DNA from: Holacanthus passer
Lineage: Eukaryota > Chordata > Actinopteri > Pomacanthidae
DNA: 64,000 nucleotides
Direction of reading: 5' to 3'
NCBI GenBank assembly: GCA_025331565.1
Contig: JAFREQ010000030.1
Coordinates: 6,818,501-6,882,500, forward strand
Part shown: one piece after another, positions 10,101 through 21,275 of the stretch
How positions within the stretch are numbered: position 1 is the stretch's first letter
Layout: every line of letters starts with the position of its first letter
Notes under the pieces: model-generated
Database searches by the model: none
What the model was told of the DNA's origin: nothing
Seen by the model: only the letters and a program-made list of their open reading frames with translations
Program-made: the position numbers and the translations under genes

Positions 10101-11374
10101 TAGATATTTTTGTCTTTTTGTCACAGGACAAGGACTTACACCACTGTCTCTTCATGCACCCCACCCATGTGATTGGAATCACTGGCTTGAACTGTCACTT
10201 GGAATGTAAAGGTATTTAATAGCCACAAAAACCTCTGTAGTTAGAAATTAAAACTATGTCATGGGTCAATCTTAGATCATCCCAAAACTCAGAATGAATG
10301 TAAGACTTAATGAAGGACTGTGACTGTGGCTTCCACTGACTGATTACTATGTTGCACATTTCAAATATACTGTTAACTTTTGCACATTCCCTGGTGAATA
10401 CTTTTCACATTCCAGCTATTTCATTTCAATAACATATTGTACATATTTTTATATATATATTTTTTCATATTTTATTCTCAATCTTTCTTCTATTTTCTAT
10501 TTTCCTACTACATTTGCAGTACTTGCTTGTTTTTCTTTATATTTTTCTACGTAGTATGCTTATTATTATTATTATTGTTATGCAAAAGACCAAGACAAAT
10601 TCCTCATAGGTGAAAACCGACTTGGCAATAAAACTAACAAGTGATCTCTATGAGTGTGTCTGGAGCTGTGAGGTACCTATGCTCCCTATAGAGGAGGTGA
10701 TGAAGGCAAACTTGAGCAGGCTGACGACCTCACACCATGGTGACCTCTGACCTCCTGTCAGCATGGCCAAAAAGGAGCCAGAGACGATGAGGAGGGAGCA
10801 GCCTTCACAACACAGTAGTTTGTTAGCAGAAACTATGACTTCCTACACTGAGAATACATGACAGATACTGTGCTGAATGTGCTGCAATACTAGAATCAAA
10901 TGAAATGATGAGGTGGGCTGACAGATCATGGGATACACCAAGAAAGTAAATTACAATATGTAATCTTGTAACTGCATTAAAGATTGTGAGTTTACCGAAA
11001 TCTGACAAGGTGAGACTGATGAAAGGAAGCCAGTAACGACAGCAGAACTGACCCCTGCACTGAACAACAGACAGAAAATGACAGGTTAACATAATGTATG
11101 TTGAAATCACATAAAAATGAGCGTTAATTCAAAACCATTTAATTAATTTCAACAATGGATCACTATGGTCTTCTGTACTTACTGACACATCTAACATGAA
11201 TAACATGTCACACCAATATAATAAACAACCATACCATGACTTTGACCAGCAGAACAAGACAGTTTCCCACAACTCCCATGACCATCTCCAGGCCCAACAC
11301 AGCTACCAGCAGCCACTTCTCTGCCTCTGGCCATGGACGCTCCATGTACACAGTCCCATTAAACCACTCACTCA
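7130..11374 (-). CDS. Rhodopsin-family GPCR, seven visible exons, orphan
   Basis: Exons on the minus strand: 11374-11235, 11059-10996, 10802-10677, 8727-8589, 8493-8329, 7551-7461, 7339-7130 (stop TAG). All have AG/GT borders and compatible phases, giving 310 residues. Seen in order: NGT sequon; TM1 with GN (VVGNCLVLL); TM2 with the conserved Asp (SLTLSDFG); TM3 starting at CEVV, whose Cys is exactly 25 residues before the Arg of VQR; TM4 Trp (ASWVTGVV); extracellular-loop Cys (AEMLCAVF); TM5; a short acidic third loop (DDDDEAD); TM6 with CYTP; TM7 with NPLIY, then an amphipathic tail. D/E-R-Y is VQRL and CWxP is CYTP, both unusual. An internal Met (TVYMERP) could start a 301-residue product, but exon 1 opens in mid-codon behind a good acceptor, so a 5' exon beyond 11.4 kb is likely. 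I cannot name the subfamily or ligand. Confidence 0.85.
7552..8328 (-). other. GPCR intron (TM5/TM6)
   Basis: AT-rich intron between the exons coding TM5 and TM6; no repeat or other gene recognised. Confidence 0.5.
9018..9790 (+). repeat. Interspersed repeat, split by a SINE
   Basis: The segments 9018-9259 and 9629-9790 together match, in inverted orientation, the sequence at about 49156-49510. Shared blocks include AGGAGGAAATAGTGCAT, GGGACTATTTTCAGTGG, GGATTAATCCAC and CATGGTAATGAAGGA. The element lies in a GPCR intron. Its class is not clear; no coding region or terminal repeats are evident. Confidence 0.75.
9260..9628 (+). mobile_element. tRNA-derived SINE with GGAT tail
   Basis: The head GGGCTGCACGGTGGTGCAGT resembles an RNA polymerase III A-box region and GGTTCGCGTCC at 9316-9326 a B-box. 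The body carries the widespread fish SINE core (TTTGCATGTTCTCCCTGTG, ACAGTCCAAAAACATGC, GGGATAGGCTCCAGC) and ends in GGAT repeats. It is bounded by a perfect 12-bp target-site duplication, GGATTAATCCAC at 9248-9259 and 9629-9640. Orientation is + by tail and promoter boxes. This is about 369 bp, apparently full length. Confidence 0.9.
9791..10676 (-). other. GPCR intron remainder (TM3 intron)
   Basis: AT-rich DNA between the SINE-bearing repeat and the TM2/TM3 exon. It contains a TTATTA microsatellite (about 10559-10578) and no coding signal. Confidence 0.5.
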
Positions 11375-13500
11375 CTGGAAGACAATACAGAGCATAGTAC
11401 AGTTTATTACAAAGTAACCACCCGCATAGCGTTGGGGGAACTCATGTCCACCAGATGAAAGCTGGTATTACTAACTGAGGTTTAATGCCAACATGAGTAC
11501 CTGGAATTATATTATACTTTTTGCACATTAAAAAAAATTTGTAATCACTACTTTTTAAATTGTGGCTAATGGAATGGTACCATCCTAGTCATAATATACT
11601 TGTAATCTTTTATAATCTATTTCTTGGATGTTTGACTAATTCTATCAATGATGATTTAGTTATATCATGTCACCTGGACTCCTCATCTTTGCTCTTTTCA
11701 CATCAAGGACCACAATGGATGTCTTTTTTGTGTCGTTCACATTTTGTAGTTGTGTGTCATTTAATGTTCTCTATTTTCACAATGTCAAATAACCTGAAAA
11801 TATTTTTTTTAAAACTAAAGTAATAGAAGGCAAACATAATAATTCATACTACATCAATGGTTAGATTGCATAAGCTAAATGACATGATAAAGCAAAGAAA
11901 AAAAATTAAAATAACAAAAACTTGTTATTAGACATGATGTAACTGACAATGCAAATATATGATGGAAAGTGTGAATAAATGTGAATCACTGCATAATCTG
12001 AATGTGTGAACAGCAGAGGAACAACAAAAGATCAAATCATTGGAGAAATTTACATCTATAATATAAGTGCACTATGATTATGATGTTTTCATATAGCCAA
12101 AGACAGTTTACTCATGCACATGGGCAGACATAGAGGTAAATATCAGTGTCAATTGGACATTATTTAATATTTGATAGAGAAAAGCCTGCACTTACTTTTG
12201 AGCCGTCAGTCCACAGCCTTCAACATTGGTTACTAGGTGTTTGTAGCGGAGAGCTCAGATGGTATCATCAAAGCCATTTTCAATTAAAATTCACATGCTT
12301 CATTTAACTCAACTAGAATGGCTCTGACACACGTTGTGGGAGGAAAATACGCTACTATTAGGAATCAAATGCAAATAGCCTGACAAATGTGTAGCAAGAA
12401 CATAGAGTTATTTCTCTTTTAAATTAACTGTGACATTGTGTATTAACAAAATTATGCCAGAATTACACCCACTTTTGCCACTGCTGTCACTGTTGCTACA
12501 TCTAATCTTCACTGGGCAGGTACACTGATGACCTGGTGAGAGGAATATGTCAGTGAAATCCTGAGATGCTGAAGCACAGTTATCGCATTAACCCTGATCC
12601 AGATCCTCTGTACCTTTTATTGAGAGAATGAAGAGGGAGGGAAAGATAGACAGGTGGACCTGCAAAAGACAGATACATCATATCTTCTTGTATGAACTGT
12701 GTTATCATCAGACTTATTTGAGTCCTATTATATTACTGCAATGTCACTCAGAACCTCCAATCTCATTCCTCTCAGTAATGTTTGTAATAGTTGTATTCGT
12801 GGTGGTGTGTGTTTTTAAGCCCATGGTTCAACCACCTAAAGGCCATGGAGACCTGCTCAGTGGCATTTTCAGCAAAGACGGACAAGCCGCTGGTGCCTAA
12901 CTTCAGGAGGACAGTAGGTGTGTTTGGCCTTTGAAAAGGAGCTGTCGGAGAGAGCGTACCTTGTGTTTTACCTTGTGTTTTACAAGTTGAGACCATATGA
13001 GCGAGCTCCTCTCAGGTGTTTCTGCAGTCAGGAATACAGACATGTTGCTGCACTCTGTAGAGGAGTCAGGGGATGTGGGAGATCTAGGAAAGATAATTAC
13101 TATGTGGAGGAATGCAAAAAAGCCGATCAAAATATATGCATAGACAAGAAAAGATTTTCAGCATTTATTGCCGTGGTTCTAAATTGTGCTGTTGAAATAC
13201 AGGGGAAATCAGAAAGGATTAAGATGGCGCTGGACGCTGCGAGGAGATAACTGAAGAAGATCTGGATGGTCTTCACAGTGTCGTAAATAGGATCACTTTG
13301 GGTAGACAGTGTAAACAGTACAGATCAGTAGGTGGCGGTAATGCAACTCATATGGACGCCAACCTCCATAAAACTCAACAGAAGAAGAGGAACCTTTAGG
13401 AATATTTTTTAAATAATTAGATTTATGATAAAATATTTATTAATATGTCTCACTTCGAAATTTAAGTGGCCAAAGAAAACATTTTCCAGTAGAAGTTCAA
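11375..13500. other. intergenic region between GPCR and ndufs8
   Basis: Mostly AT-rich. The missing 5' exon(s) of the GPCR should lie here but I could not pick them out. On the minus strand 12903-13130 is open but has no family match. About 12959-12983 has a short tandem repeat (CTTGTGTTTTAC twice). At 13220-13395 a segment with AAGATGGCG and CAGTAGGTGGCGGTAATGCA ends in AGAAGAAGAGG and looks like an interspersed repeat end. Confidence 0.4.
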
Positions 13501-13553
13501 AATTACAAGTAATGTTGAGGACCCTCAAAGACGGCACGTTGGTCTGACGTCCT

Positions 13554-13561
13554 TGACGTCA
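13554..13561. promoter_or_regulatory. CRE palindrome at ndufs8 promoter
   Basis: TGACGTCA, a perfect CREB/ATF site, lies about 90 bp upstream of the donor of the non-coding first exon, next to TCTGACGTCC and an ETS-like ACTTCCTG (about 13572-13580). CREB and ETS-type (NRF2/GABP) control is known for nuclear respiratory-chain genes; use of these sites here is inferred. Confidence 0.55.
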
Positions 13562-13589
13562 CCACGTTGTGGAACTTCCTGTACACGCA

Positions 13590-13649
13590 AGGGTCCGTTC
13601 TGCAAATCGTCTCCTGTTCTGGTCCAGAAGGCCAAATAGAGACATTTGG
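13590..13649 (+). other. ndufs8: ndufs8 non-coding first exon (approximate start)
   Basis: The segment ends at a strong donor, ATTTGG|GTGAGT (exon end 13649). The next exon carries the start codon, so this is 5' UTR. The transcription start is not visible; 13590 is a guess based on the promoter motifs. Confidence 0.45.
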
Positions 13650-14497
13650 GTGAGTTTAAAACCATTTAAATTCATAAAATCTTAATTCTATCAAAGTTCT
13701 TTAACGTCAGATCAAGTTGTTAGTTTATTGTCGTTCATATCTGATTTTGAAATACTTAGAAATTGCCTTTAAATCATCTCAAACGACCTTTGTGCAAAAG
13801 TCCTTGACAGTATGCTCTCTAACCTGGTTACTAATCAGTGCTAGCTTAGCTTAGCAGTAAACCTTTACTTTTCACAAATTAAACCTAACTAAAATTTATT
13901 GTTCACGGTACAGTTGTGATGTGTTGTGATGTTCTGTGGTCACAAGGGCGCTTTGTGTGTGTGTTTCCATGCTAATGTTGGCTAACATTGGCTAAGCGAT
14001 GACACGCAACTGAAGTAACTTTAGCATTAAGTGCTAACGTTACATCAGGGTTAATTTAGGTCAAGAATTCAAATAATCGGTTCGCTACATTAAAATGTCA
14101 CATCAGGGTTCATTTGTTGTTCCTCAGTATATGACTGTAACACAAAATGAGATGAGGTTAGCGTTAGCAAGCTGAAAACAGTCGCGTTAACGTTCACAAC
14201 AGTGCATGTTTATCAGTGTTGCGATTCAGTGAGTGTTGTTTTTGTGGTGCACAGCAGGTGCAACCTGACGTTAGTTACAGAAACGTTAAGAGTTAAAGGG
14301 CTCCCATTCTAATCTAAATGTTATGTTTAGTATTTGTCAAGATCAACCTTGGACTGTTTAGATTATACTAGACGAGAAGTTGATTACTGAAACCGTTTTT
14401 CTTAACGGAATCATATATTGATATAAATATACGGTCACTATTATTTTTTTAACTGTTCCACATGTTTATTGTGTCTGGTTTCAGCTCCAAAGACGTG

Positions 14498-17400
14498 ATG
14501 GCTGCAAAATTGCGTTTACTTTACTCCATTTCAAGGCCAGGTAAGATTTCTCAGCTAGAGAAACAGAAGTGTATTCAATTCAAAAATATAGAGTACAAAC
14601 ACATTAAAACAATACTCCAGTCCAGCTATTGTGACTTAGCAATTAAACTAGATAGTTTGATTTCTTGTTAAATTGACATACACCTAAGAATTTCCCCACT
14701 GTGGGACGAATAAAGGTTTATCTTATCTTACACTAATTTCATTGATATTTTTGATCCTGAAGCATAAGTGCTAATGAGGATTTGTCCATCACAAAGCTGC
14801 TGACATTGACTCAGGGGTTTCTCTGCTGAGCTACTCATCACTGTGATGGCTGTGGTGCCAGTGTCCAACAAATTCCTGCATAGCAGCAGTTGAACAATGA
14901 GTAAAAATGTATATTGGGAATGACACTACAAAAGTTTTAAAATCCCAAACAAACATAGGTGTGTCAATAATAAGATTAAACGATATGTCTTCCTGCTCTC
15001 AGCAGAACATGGCACATATCAGTTATCTGTGAAATATCCTTCAGCTGTATAGTCAATAGAATCTATTATGGTACTGTGCAATGCATGTCTCTGCTATAAC
15101 AATCTTAATTATAATGCACTTTTTGCTTTAGGCACTTTTGTGGCCAGCCAGAATCTAGTGAGGTCCTTCAGTGTGTCCACACAAAGGGAAGGATTCAGTA
15201 AGTACCACTACAAAACACAAACACAGTTCATTGTGCCGTATTGTTGTTAGCAATGTGTCTCCTCTTTTGGGGGCCTCTACTGTGATTATGATTAGTGGCT
15301 TAGCCACCTAGGTTTGGGCTCAAACTAAGTTATCTGGTATCATGGATCATGGATAACTTTTAACTGAGGTACATCACCATGGTGATCTATACTACGTGAC
15401 TAACCTGCTCTGGAGCAGGTTAACTTCATAGGATCAGAGGCCTGTAGTACAAAGCGAGGGGCGGAGCTAACACAGGCTAACCTCAAGTTAACCACAAACA
15501 TAAACTGCTCTGAGCAGTTTAGAGATGCAGCGTAAATTGCCATGACAACATACCTTGAGTAAAAGCTATCCACCTTTCGTAGTACGCATTAATCAGGAAG
15601 TTACCCCTGACGTCACAAAGTCACTCCCTGAACTTACCCTGATGAGCCAGATACGTCGCTTCATAGTACAGGCATCTGCTCAAACAGACCAATTACTGGA
15701 AAAAATGAGTCACTGCTTCTACGGGATCCTAACATGGACATAAATACAGAATCATAAATACTAAATTGGCAAAGAATGAGTCAGTGTCAGTGGGGGTCCT
15801 GGGCCTTGATTTGAGAAGAGCTGCAGATGGGAAGATATTGTTTTTGCATCATGGTCTTGGTCTTGATGGACTGCAGCCTCTTGCCAGAGGGGGGTGCAGA
15901 TTGCAGCCTATCACCTTGTCAGTGGAGCAAATTATACGCTGCAGTCTCCCAATGTCTTTGGCAGTGGCAGCAGCGCACCAGTTGATGACACGGAAGGTGA
16001 AGATGGACTGAGATAAGATAATTCTGTATTGATCCCCCAGAGGGGAAAATTGGTCGTTGCAACAGCACAAGAGAAGTGGCAAGAATATAAAATATATAAA
16101 AGTATATATATAAAGTATATACAACTAGTACAAAGTGGCAATCTGTGATTTCCCCACTGTGGGACGAATAAAGGTATATCTTATCTTAATCTAAAGTGAC
16201 ATAGTGTGAGATAAAGTGACATGAGTTCAATTACAGCAGCAAGTTATTGGCAGTATGTAAATAGTGATGGCAGAGTAGAAGTTCACCATCATTGACTTTT
16301 ACTGGTAGAATTTTTTCAGCTGCTGCAGGAAGTATATCCTCTGTTGTGCTTTTTTGATGATGGTGGTGATGGTCAGCTTGAGGTCCTGGGTGATGATGGT
16401 GGCCTAGGAAGCAGAAGGACTCCACAGTGTCAACACAGGGTGACACAGGGTGGGTGCAGGTATGGCTGAGCACTTCCTGTCCACAAACATCTCCATCATC
16501 AATTCTGCCTGCACCTGGTCAGCAGATGGTCAGTCTTCTCCAGCAGAGATGAGTCGGAGGCTGTAGCTTCTAAAACCCGTACATGGACACTCTAAACCTG
16601 CCCTGCCCCCACTTTTGAGTGCTTCTTCTTTTTAGATCCATAACTGTCTGGAGTTTGGCCAGTGCAGCTTGAGGGACAGCATGATAGGCTCTGTTTATTG
16701 CAGTGAACAGTCATCCAAGATATTCTCATCCCTGGTTAGGCATTTAATAACTGTCTGTGTTTGGCAAGTTTATGACTAAGATTACTTTTGTTCAAGTCCA
16801 AGGACAATAACTTAGGAGTCTGGGTTAACCTGCTCCACACACAGTATCACAGTTTTTCCCCACCCCCACAGTAAATGGCATCCTGTCACACCTCCAGTTT
16901 TTGAGTTCATATGTTTGAATGTGGGGTCATGTAGCTTCCCCTTTGTGGAGCAGTTTATCCCGTTTAAATTTGTAAATTTGGTAAATTTGTAAATACTTTT
17001 TTAGCCTGTTTATTTTCAGTCTTGTTCTGTGGAGCAGTTTATCTTATCTTATCCACTGGAACAGGGTTATATATAAATGGATGGTGGGACACAGCTATTA
17101 TGATGGCTTTCTCTGTTGGACTCTCGGGATTTCTTTAGTCCCTTACAGGTCAGCACTGTCAAGATTGATTACTATTGGTCTGTTGTGCAAACTTGCATGT
17201 CATGTATGTCCACTGATTGTGGAGATTCCACTGAAATTTATTTATTTATTTATTTAATCTAAAATGTGGCTGTTCGAGTTTCCCAAATTATATATTCTGC
17301 AACTGCCAAGCAGTGAAAGAAAAGAACACTTGGTTTTGGAACACAGTTTTTTTTTTCCAATAATTTAAATTCAGAAATGTTCTCATTTCACAATGGTCAT

Positions 17401-20400
17401 ACGTTTAATCCCATGACAGTATACACACACCATTCACTAACCCCAGCTCTCTCACTGATTGTATTTGTGCGTGCAGAGTATGTGAATGCCCAGGAAATCC
17501 CTACAGACATGAAGTCCATCACAGACCGAGCTGCTCAGACGCTGCTGTGGACAGAGCTCTTCAGAGGTCAGCTGAAATACACACATATGCTGTAAATAAC
17601 AATGCATTTTACACATGTGACGCATTGTAATTATGAAATTGTGGTTCTCAATCTCTAAAATTAGCCTAATTTATAGATCAGGAATAAATAATAGTCGTCA
17701 GTGAAGCTGACATAAAGCTGAGTTTTCTTCAACCAACAACTAATGGAAGTCATGTTCTTTACTAGTAGTTACACTAAAAATAATGAATGTGGCAGCCAAG
17801 AGCCAGACAGGGCTCATGCCATCATAACAAAACCTGCTCCTGGGAAATACCAAGCAGTGTGTCCATTTTCCTGAGTTGACACAATAAATACCATGTTGGT
17901 GAAATTTTATGGATGATACTCTGATGTCTCGTTCCATGAAGGCAGCATGGAACTGAGCTATAGAAAGCTGACAAACACTGAAATGATGAATTGTTGCTGT
18001 GGAAACAATACACCATCTCATGTAGTCACATGGGTGTAAACTGGCAGGTTGTACAATGTTGCAGACCACAGTTTTTTGCAAGTAGTTGCATCTCGTCGCA
18101 AATCTTTGGTGTAAACTTGCTGTAAACAAATGCACCCTGAGAACACCACAACACTACCGATTAAAAAATATTGGTTACAAAGCCCCACAACTTTTTCTGA
18201 ATGCATTGATGCTAATTTTAAGGCTGTACTGTCCTGATCAGCACCACCGAAACAAGCCAGCGCCTGGTTGCTGAGATTTGTCTTCATGCTTGTCGTTCCA
18301 TACTGGGTTTCTTTTGGAATCATTTCAAAATAATTAAAATGTAATTTGCAGTCACATGTTCATATTTTAAAATGCTTTGTGAAGGATATTTTCTGAAGGA
18401 GGTTATTATGTTGACACAGTAGATGTGATTGTGACTGTCTGTTTCTTCATTCACACATGAATGATTGTGTTGTGATGCCAGGCCTAGGCATGACAATGAG
18501 CTACCTGTTCAGAGAGCCCGCCACCATCAACTACCCATTTGAGAAGGGCCCGCTGTCACCACGCTTCAGAGGAGAGCACGCCCTGCGCAGGTGAGGACGA
18601 CCAGTCAGCAACCACTCAGTGCATTGTGTGTCATGAAATGAAAATGGATTAAAAAGAAACAGCCACTCAGAGGTTAGACCATGAACAACTGTTCAAACAG
18701 AGATTATTTGTTGTGGCCATTTAGAACAACTGTTTACACTTTGTATGTAAACACTTCATATGTCATATGAATCAGTTCTTTTTGAGCACTTATGCTTTCA
18801 CTCACTGCTTCTTTTTCTCACTCCACCAAAAGGAGAAAAATGGCTTCTCAAACCAATTATTAGTTTAGAGCTCATCTAATGAAGTTTAAAAGACACTCCT
18901 GAAAAAATAATATGAAAAATTTTGTTCTGACACTGGAAATAAACATACTGGCAGAATTTGCCAGAACATGCCTGAAAGGTGCTTTCAGACAGCGAGCAGT
19001 TGCCACTGACGCCTTCTTTTTATGTAAACACGACAGCAGTGTCAAGAAGAAGGAAGGCGGCCGCAGCCTTCGTCAACATGCACAGCTCTCAAAATGCCAC
19101 TGCATCCAGAGTTGGATGATGGATCAACTTGTTCAACTTGCTGCTGTGACTCACTGTGTGACCATGGCAACAGCATTATCTACAGAGAGGGAAATGATAC
19201 ACACTACTTCATCTGAGTTCACTGAATGATTAAGCTCCTTAACAGAGAGCAAACATAATGAGGAAAAACAGACTGTGAGTCTGATTCTCTGATACGATAA
19301 AACTTTGTGATACAAATGAGCAAATTATGCTATATTCATTGTAGGGGTGGTTAATCTGTCCGATTTCCCGATTCGATTCAATTACGATTATTGAGGTCCC
19401 GATTCGATTACCAACCGATTTTCAATTATTAACGATTCTCGATTATCGATTATTGATTTTCGTTTTTTCGTTTACTAGTACAATGTTTTTCAACCACTGT
19501 ACCGCGGCACACTAGAGCGTCTGGTAGCTTCAGTTATTAAAGCTGCTGAAGTCAAAACTTAATAACAAGTTATATAATTTGTGTGAATACTTTAGAATAA
19601 AAGGTGTCTATTGATGTTGGAAAATAAAAACCCTCCACGTTTGTTAACTAATGTTATGTAATCTTAAACTGAACTGTGTGTCAATGCAATAAAGTTTTTG
19701 TAACTTCAAAATATTAACAGCTCATTTCTGAATGTTTTCAGAAATAACGTTAAGCCAGATGTTGTTATTGGTTCAGCTGGAGTTGGTTATTGAAGCTAAA
19801 CAGTAACATAAAATTTGACGATCCACGAACTCAAATCTAATTATTTATATCTATAGTATTGCTAAAATAGAAATTTTAAGTTTATTATACTCCAGAAACT
19901 GACTGATTGTGATCGGCTGGAGGCTGAGATATTGACATATAACGTTACACCGGCTTATTAAAGTACCGTAACTGGTGCCGAAGCCGGCCGGTACCACCGG
20001 GTTAGCCAGCTAGCTTGGTGAGCATGTTTCATTAAATAGGCTCCGGCCGCTGCACGTAGTTGAGGAATTGAGTGCGCGCGTGACGTTCAACTTCCGTTGA
20101 CCGCGGGATATCAAAATAAAATAATGAGTCATACTCCTCCATAACATAATCGCGAGTAATCGATAATCGATGTTTTTCACCACCCCTAATTCATTGTGTC
20201 ATGTTGCTAACCATTTCAGGAGCCTGTAGTACAGGCTGGTAGTAAGATTGGAAGTAGCTGGGAGCTGTGCTGGTGGAGTAATGCCCTGTTACTACTGTCC
20301 ATTCCAAATACAGAACATTGGTAGCTGCAGCAGTGACCGCTCACAGTCTGAAAGTGCTTGAAAACCTACATTTGGAGTAAATTGTAATGAAGGGTTCACC

Positions 20401-21275
20401 AAAGCTCAAATTGACTGTCTAATTGTAAAGGAGGCCCTTGGTGCAGTAACAGTATTTTAGATCAAACTTTAACAAAGTCTTCGAAATTATGCTACATCAG
20501 GTATCCTTCAGGAGAGGAGCGCTGCATTGCCTGCAAGCTGTGTGAAGCTATCTGCCCCGCCCAGGTATACACGCACACATGGCTGTATATACATTTAATG
20601 TTGGTTGTGAGTAAATATACTGTAGTCATTCATATTCAATCTAAATACCAGATACCACAGCAGAGAATATACTGAGATAGAGCTCTGTCAGCATCCTGCT
20701 TTATCACCAACAATTTGTGTGTCCAGGCCATCACCATCGAAGCAGAGACTCGTGCTGACGGCAGCAGGAGGACGACTCGCTACGACATTGACATGACCAA
20801 ATGCATCTACTGTGGCTTCTGCCAGGAGGCGTGTCCCGTGGATGCCATCGTTGAGGTGCGTGTTATGATCCTCTGTTACAGCACAGTGCATACACAGACT
20901 CACTGGATCTCTGCAGGTCCTCAATGTTTAGACATACAGTAAATTCAGTTTTTCATGTCAGTCATCACAAGATTGTTGGTAGGCTCTTTAAACTGTCTAT
21001 TTTTTCCAACGGACTTTAACTTGTGATGGGGGAAGCTGTTTTGATGACGGTTAACTGGGATTTTTAATGTGATTATCCTGATCTTTACCTCTGTCCTCTA
21101 TATTTGTTATTTCACCCTGTTTCTCTTTTTCTTCTTTCTTCAGGGTCCTAACTTTGAGTTTTCCACTGAAACCCATGAAGAACTGCTGTACAACAAGGAG
21201 AAGCTCCTCAACAATGGAGACAAGTGGGAAGCAGAGATAGCTGCCAACATACAAGCTGATTACCTCTACCGATAG
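14498..21275 (+). CDS. ndufs8: NDUFS8, complex I 23-kDa iron-sulfur subunit
   Basis: This subunit carries clusters N6a and N6b, relaying electrons toward ubiquinone in the hydrophilic arm of mitochondrial NADH:ubiquinone oxidoreductase. Coding exons: 14498..14540 (exon begins 14485), 15132..15197, 17477..17566, 18482..18590, 20501..20564, 20727..20855, 21144..21275. They sum to 633 nt, 210 residues, the length of the human protein. Residues 1 to about 30 form a basic, Ser-rich mitochondrial targeting region. Two classic [4Fe-4S] motifs are intact: CIACKLCEAICP (Cys 111, 114, 117, 121) and CIYCGFCQEACP (Cys 150, 153, 156, 160). The segment TMSYLFREPATINYPFEKGP and the C-terminus ADYLYR are family hallmarks. 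All splice sites are GT-AG. Polyadenylation signal AATAAA at 21806-21811. Confidence 0.97.
14689..14730 (+). repeat. LINE 3' tail remnant
   Basis: TTTCCCCACTGTGGGACGAA followed by TAAAGGTTTATCTTATCTTA in ndufs8 intron 2. It is nearly identical to 16147-16188 and matches antisense copies at 2229 and 28083. Confidence 0.55.
15290..15560. repeat. possible interspersed repeat in ndufs8 intron
   Basis: The stretch with CTGCTCTGGAGCAGGTTAAC and CCTGTAGTACAAAGCGAGG resembles a repeat family I recall from fish genomes, with GC-rich palindromic pieces unlike the flanking AT-rich DNA. Boundaries are not defined; the assignment is tentative. Confidence 0.35.
15790..16520 (-). mobile_element. Degraded non-LTR retrotransposon (Rex1-like) fragments
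   Basis: Minus-strand translation, with frameshifts, gives pieces such as VDTVESFCFLG (16390-16440) and NWCAAATAKDIGRLQRIICS (15930-15990), which resemble the end of the reverse transcriptase and the C-terminal region of Rex1/Babar LINEs. A tail-like segment with ATTGATCCCCCAGAGGGG lies at 16020-16055 (antisense). The order of the pieces and a sense-strand tail at 16147 show a mosaic of at least two insertions. Confidence 0.5.
16147..16188 (+). repeat. LINE 3' tail remnant
   Basis: ATTTCCCCACTGTGGGACGA then ATAAAGGTATATCTTATCTT. It runs opposite to the reverse-transcriptase-like fragments around it, so it belongs to a different insertion. Confidence 0.55.
16521..17476 (+). other. ndufs8 intron remainder before exon at 17477
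   Basis: No coding signal. It contains a short TTATCTTATC piece at about 17040, probably another tail remnant, and an ATTT run at about 17237-17254. Confidence 0.4.
17567..18481 (+). other. ndufs8 intron between exons at 17477 and 18482
   Basis: Open frames exist on both strands (for example 17740-18135 minus) but none shows a domain, signal peptide or codon pattern I can support. No repeat recognised. Confidence 0.4.
19342..20188. mobile_element. hAT-like non-autonomous DNA transposon
   Basis: An 847-bp element in an ndufs8 intron. It starts TAGGGGTGGT and ends with the reverse complement, ACCACCCCTA, a perfect 10-bp terminal inverted repeat. It is flanked by an identical 8-bp target-site duplication, ATTCATTG (19334-19341 and 20189-20196). 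Eight-base duplications and TAGGGGTG-type termini are characteristic of the hAT superfamily. Near both ends there are runs of ATTCGATT/AATCGAT. No transposase frame is present, so it would have needed a partner element to move. Confidence 0.9.

Noticed and set aside
17740..18135. 131-codon minus-strand frame in an ndufs8 intron
   Set aside because: It lacks any recognisable domain, signal peptide or splice partner, and a second long frame overlaps it, which is typical of chance.
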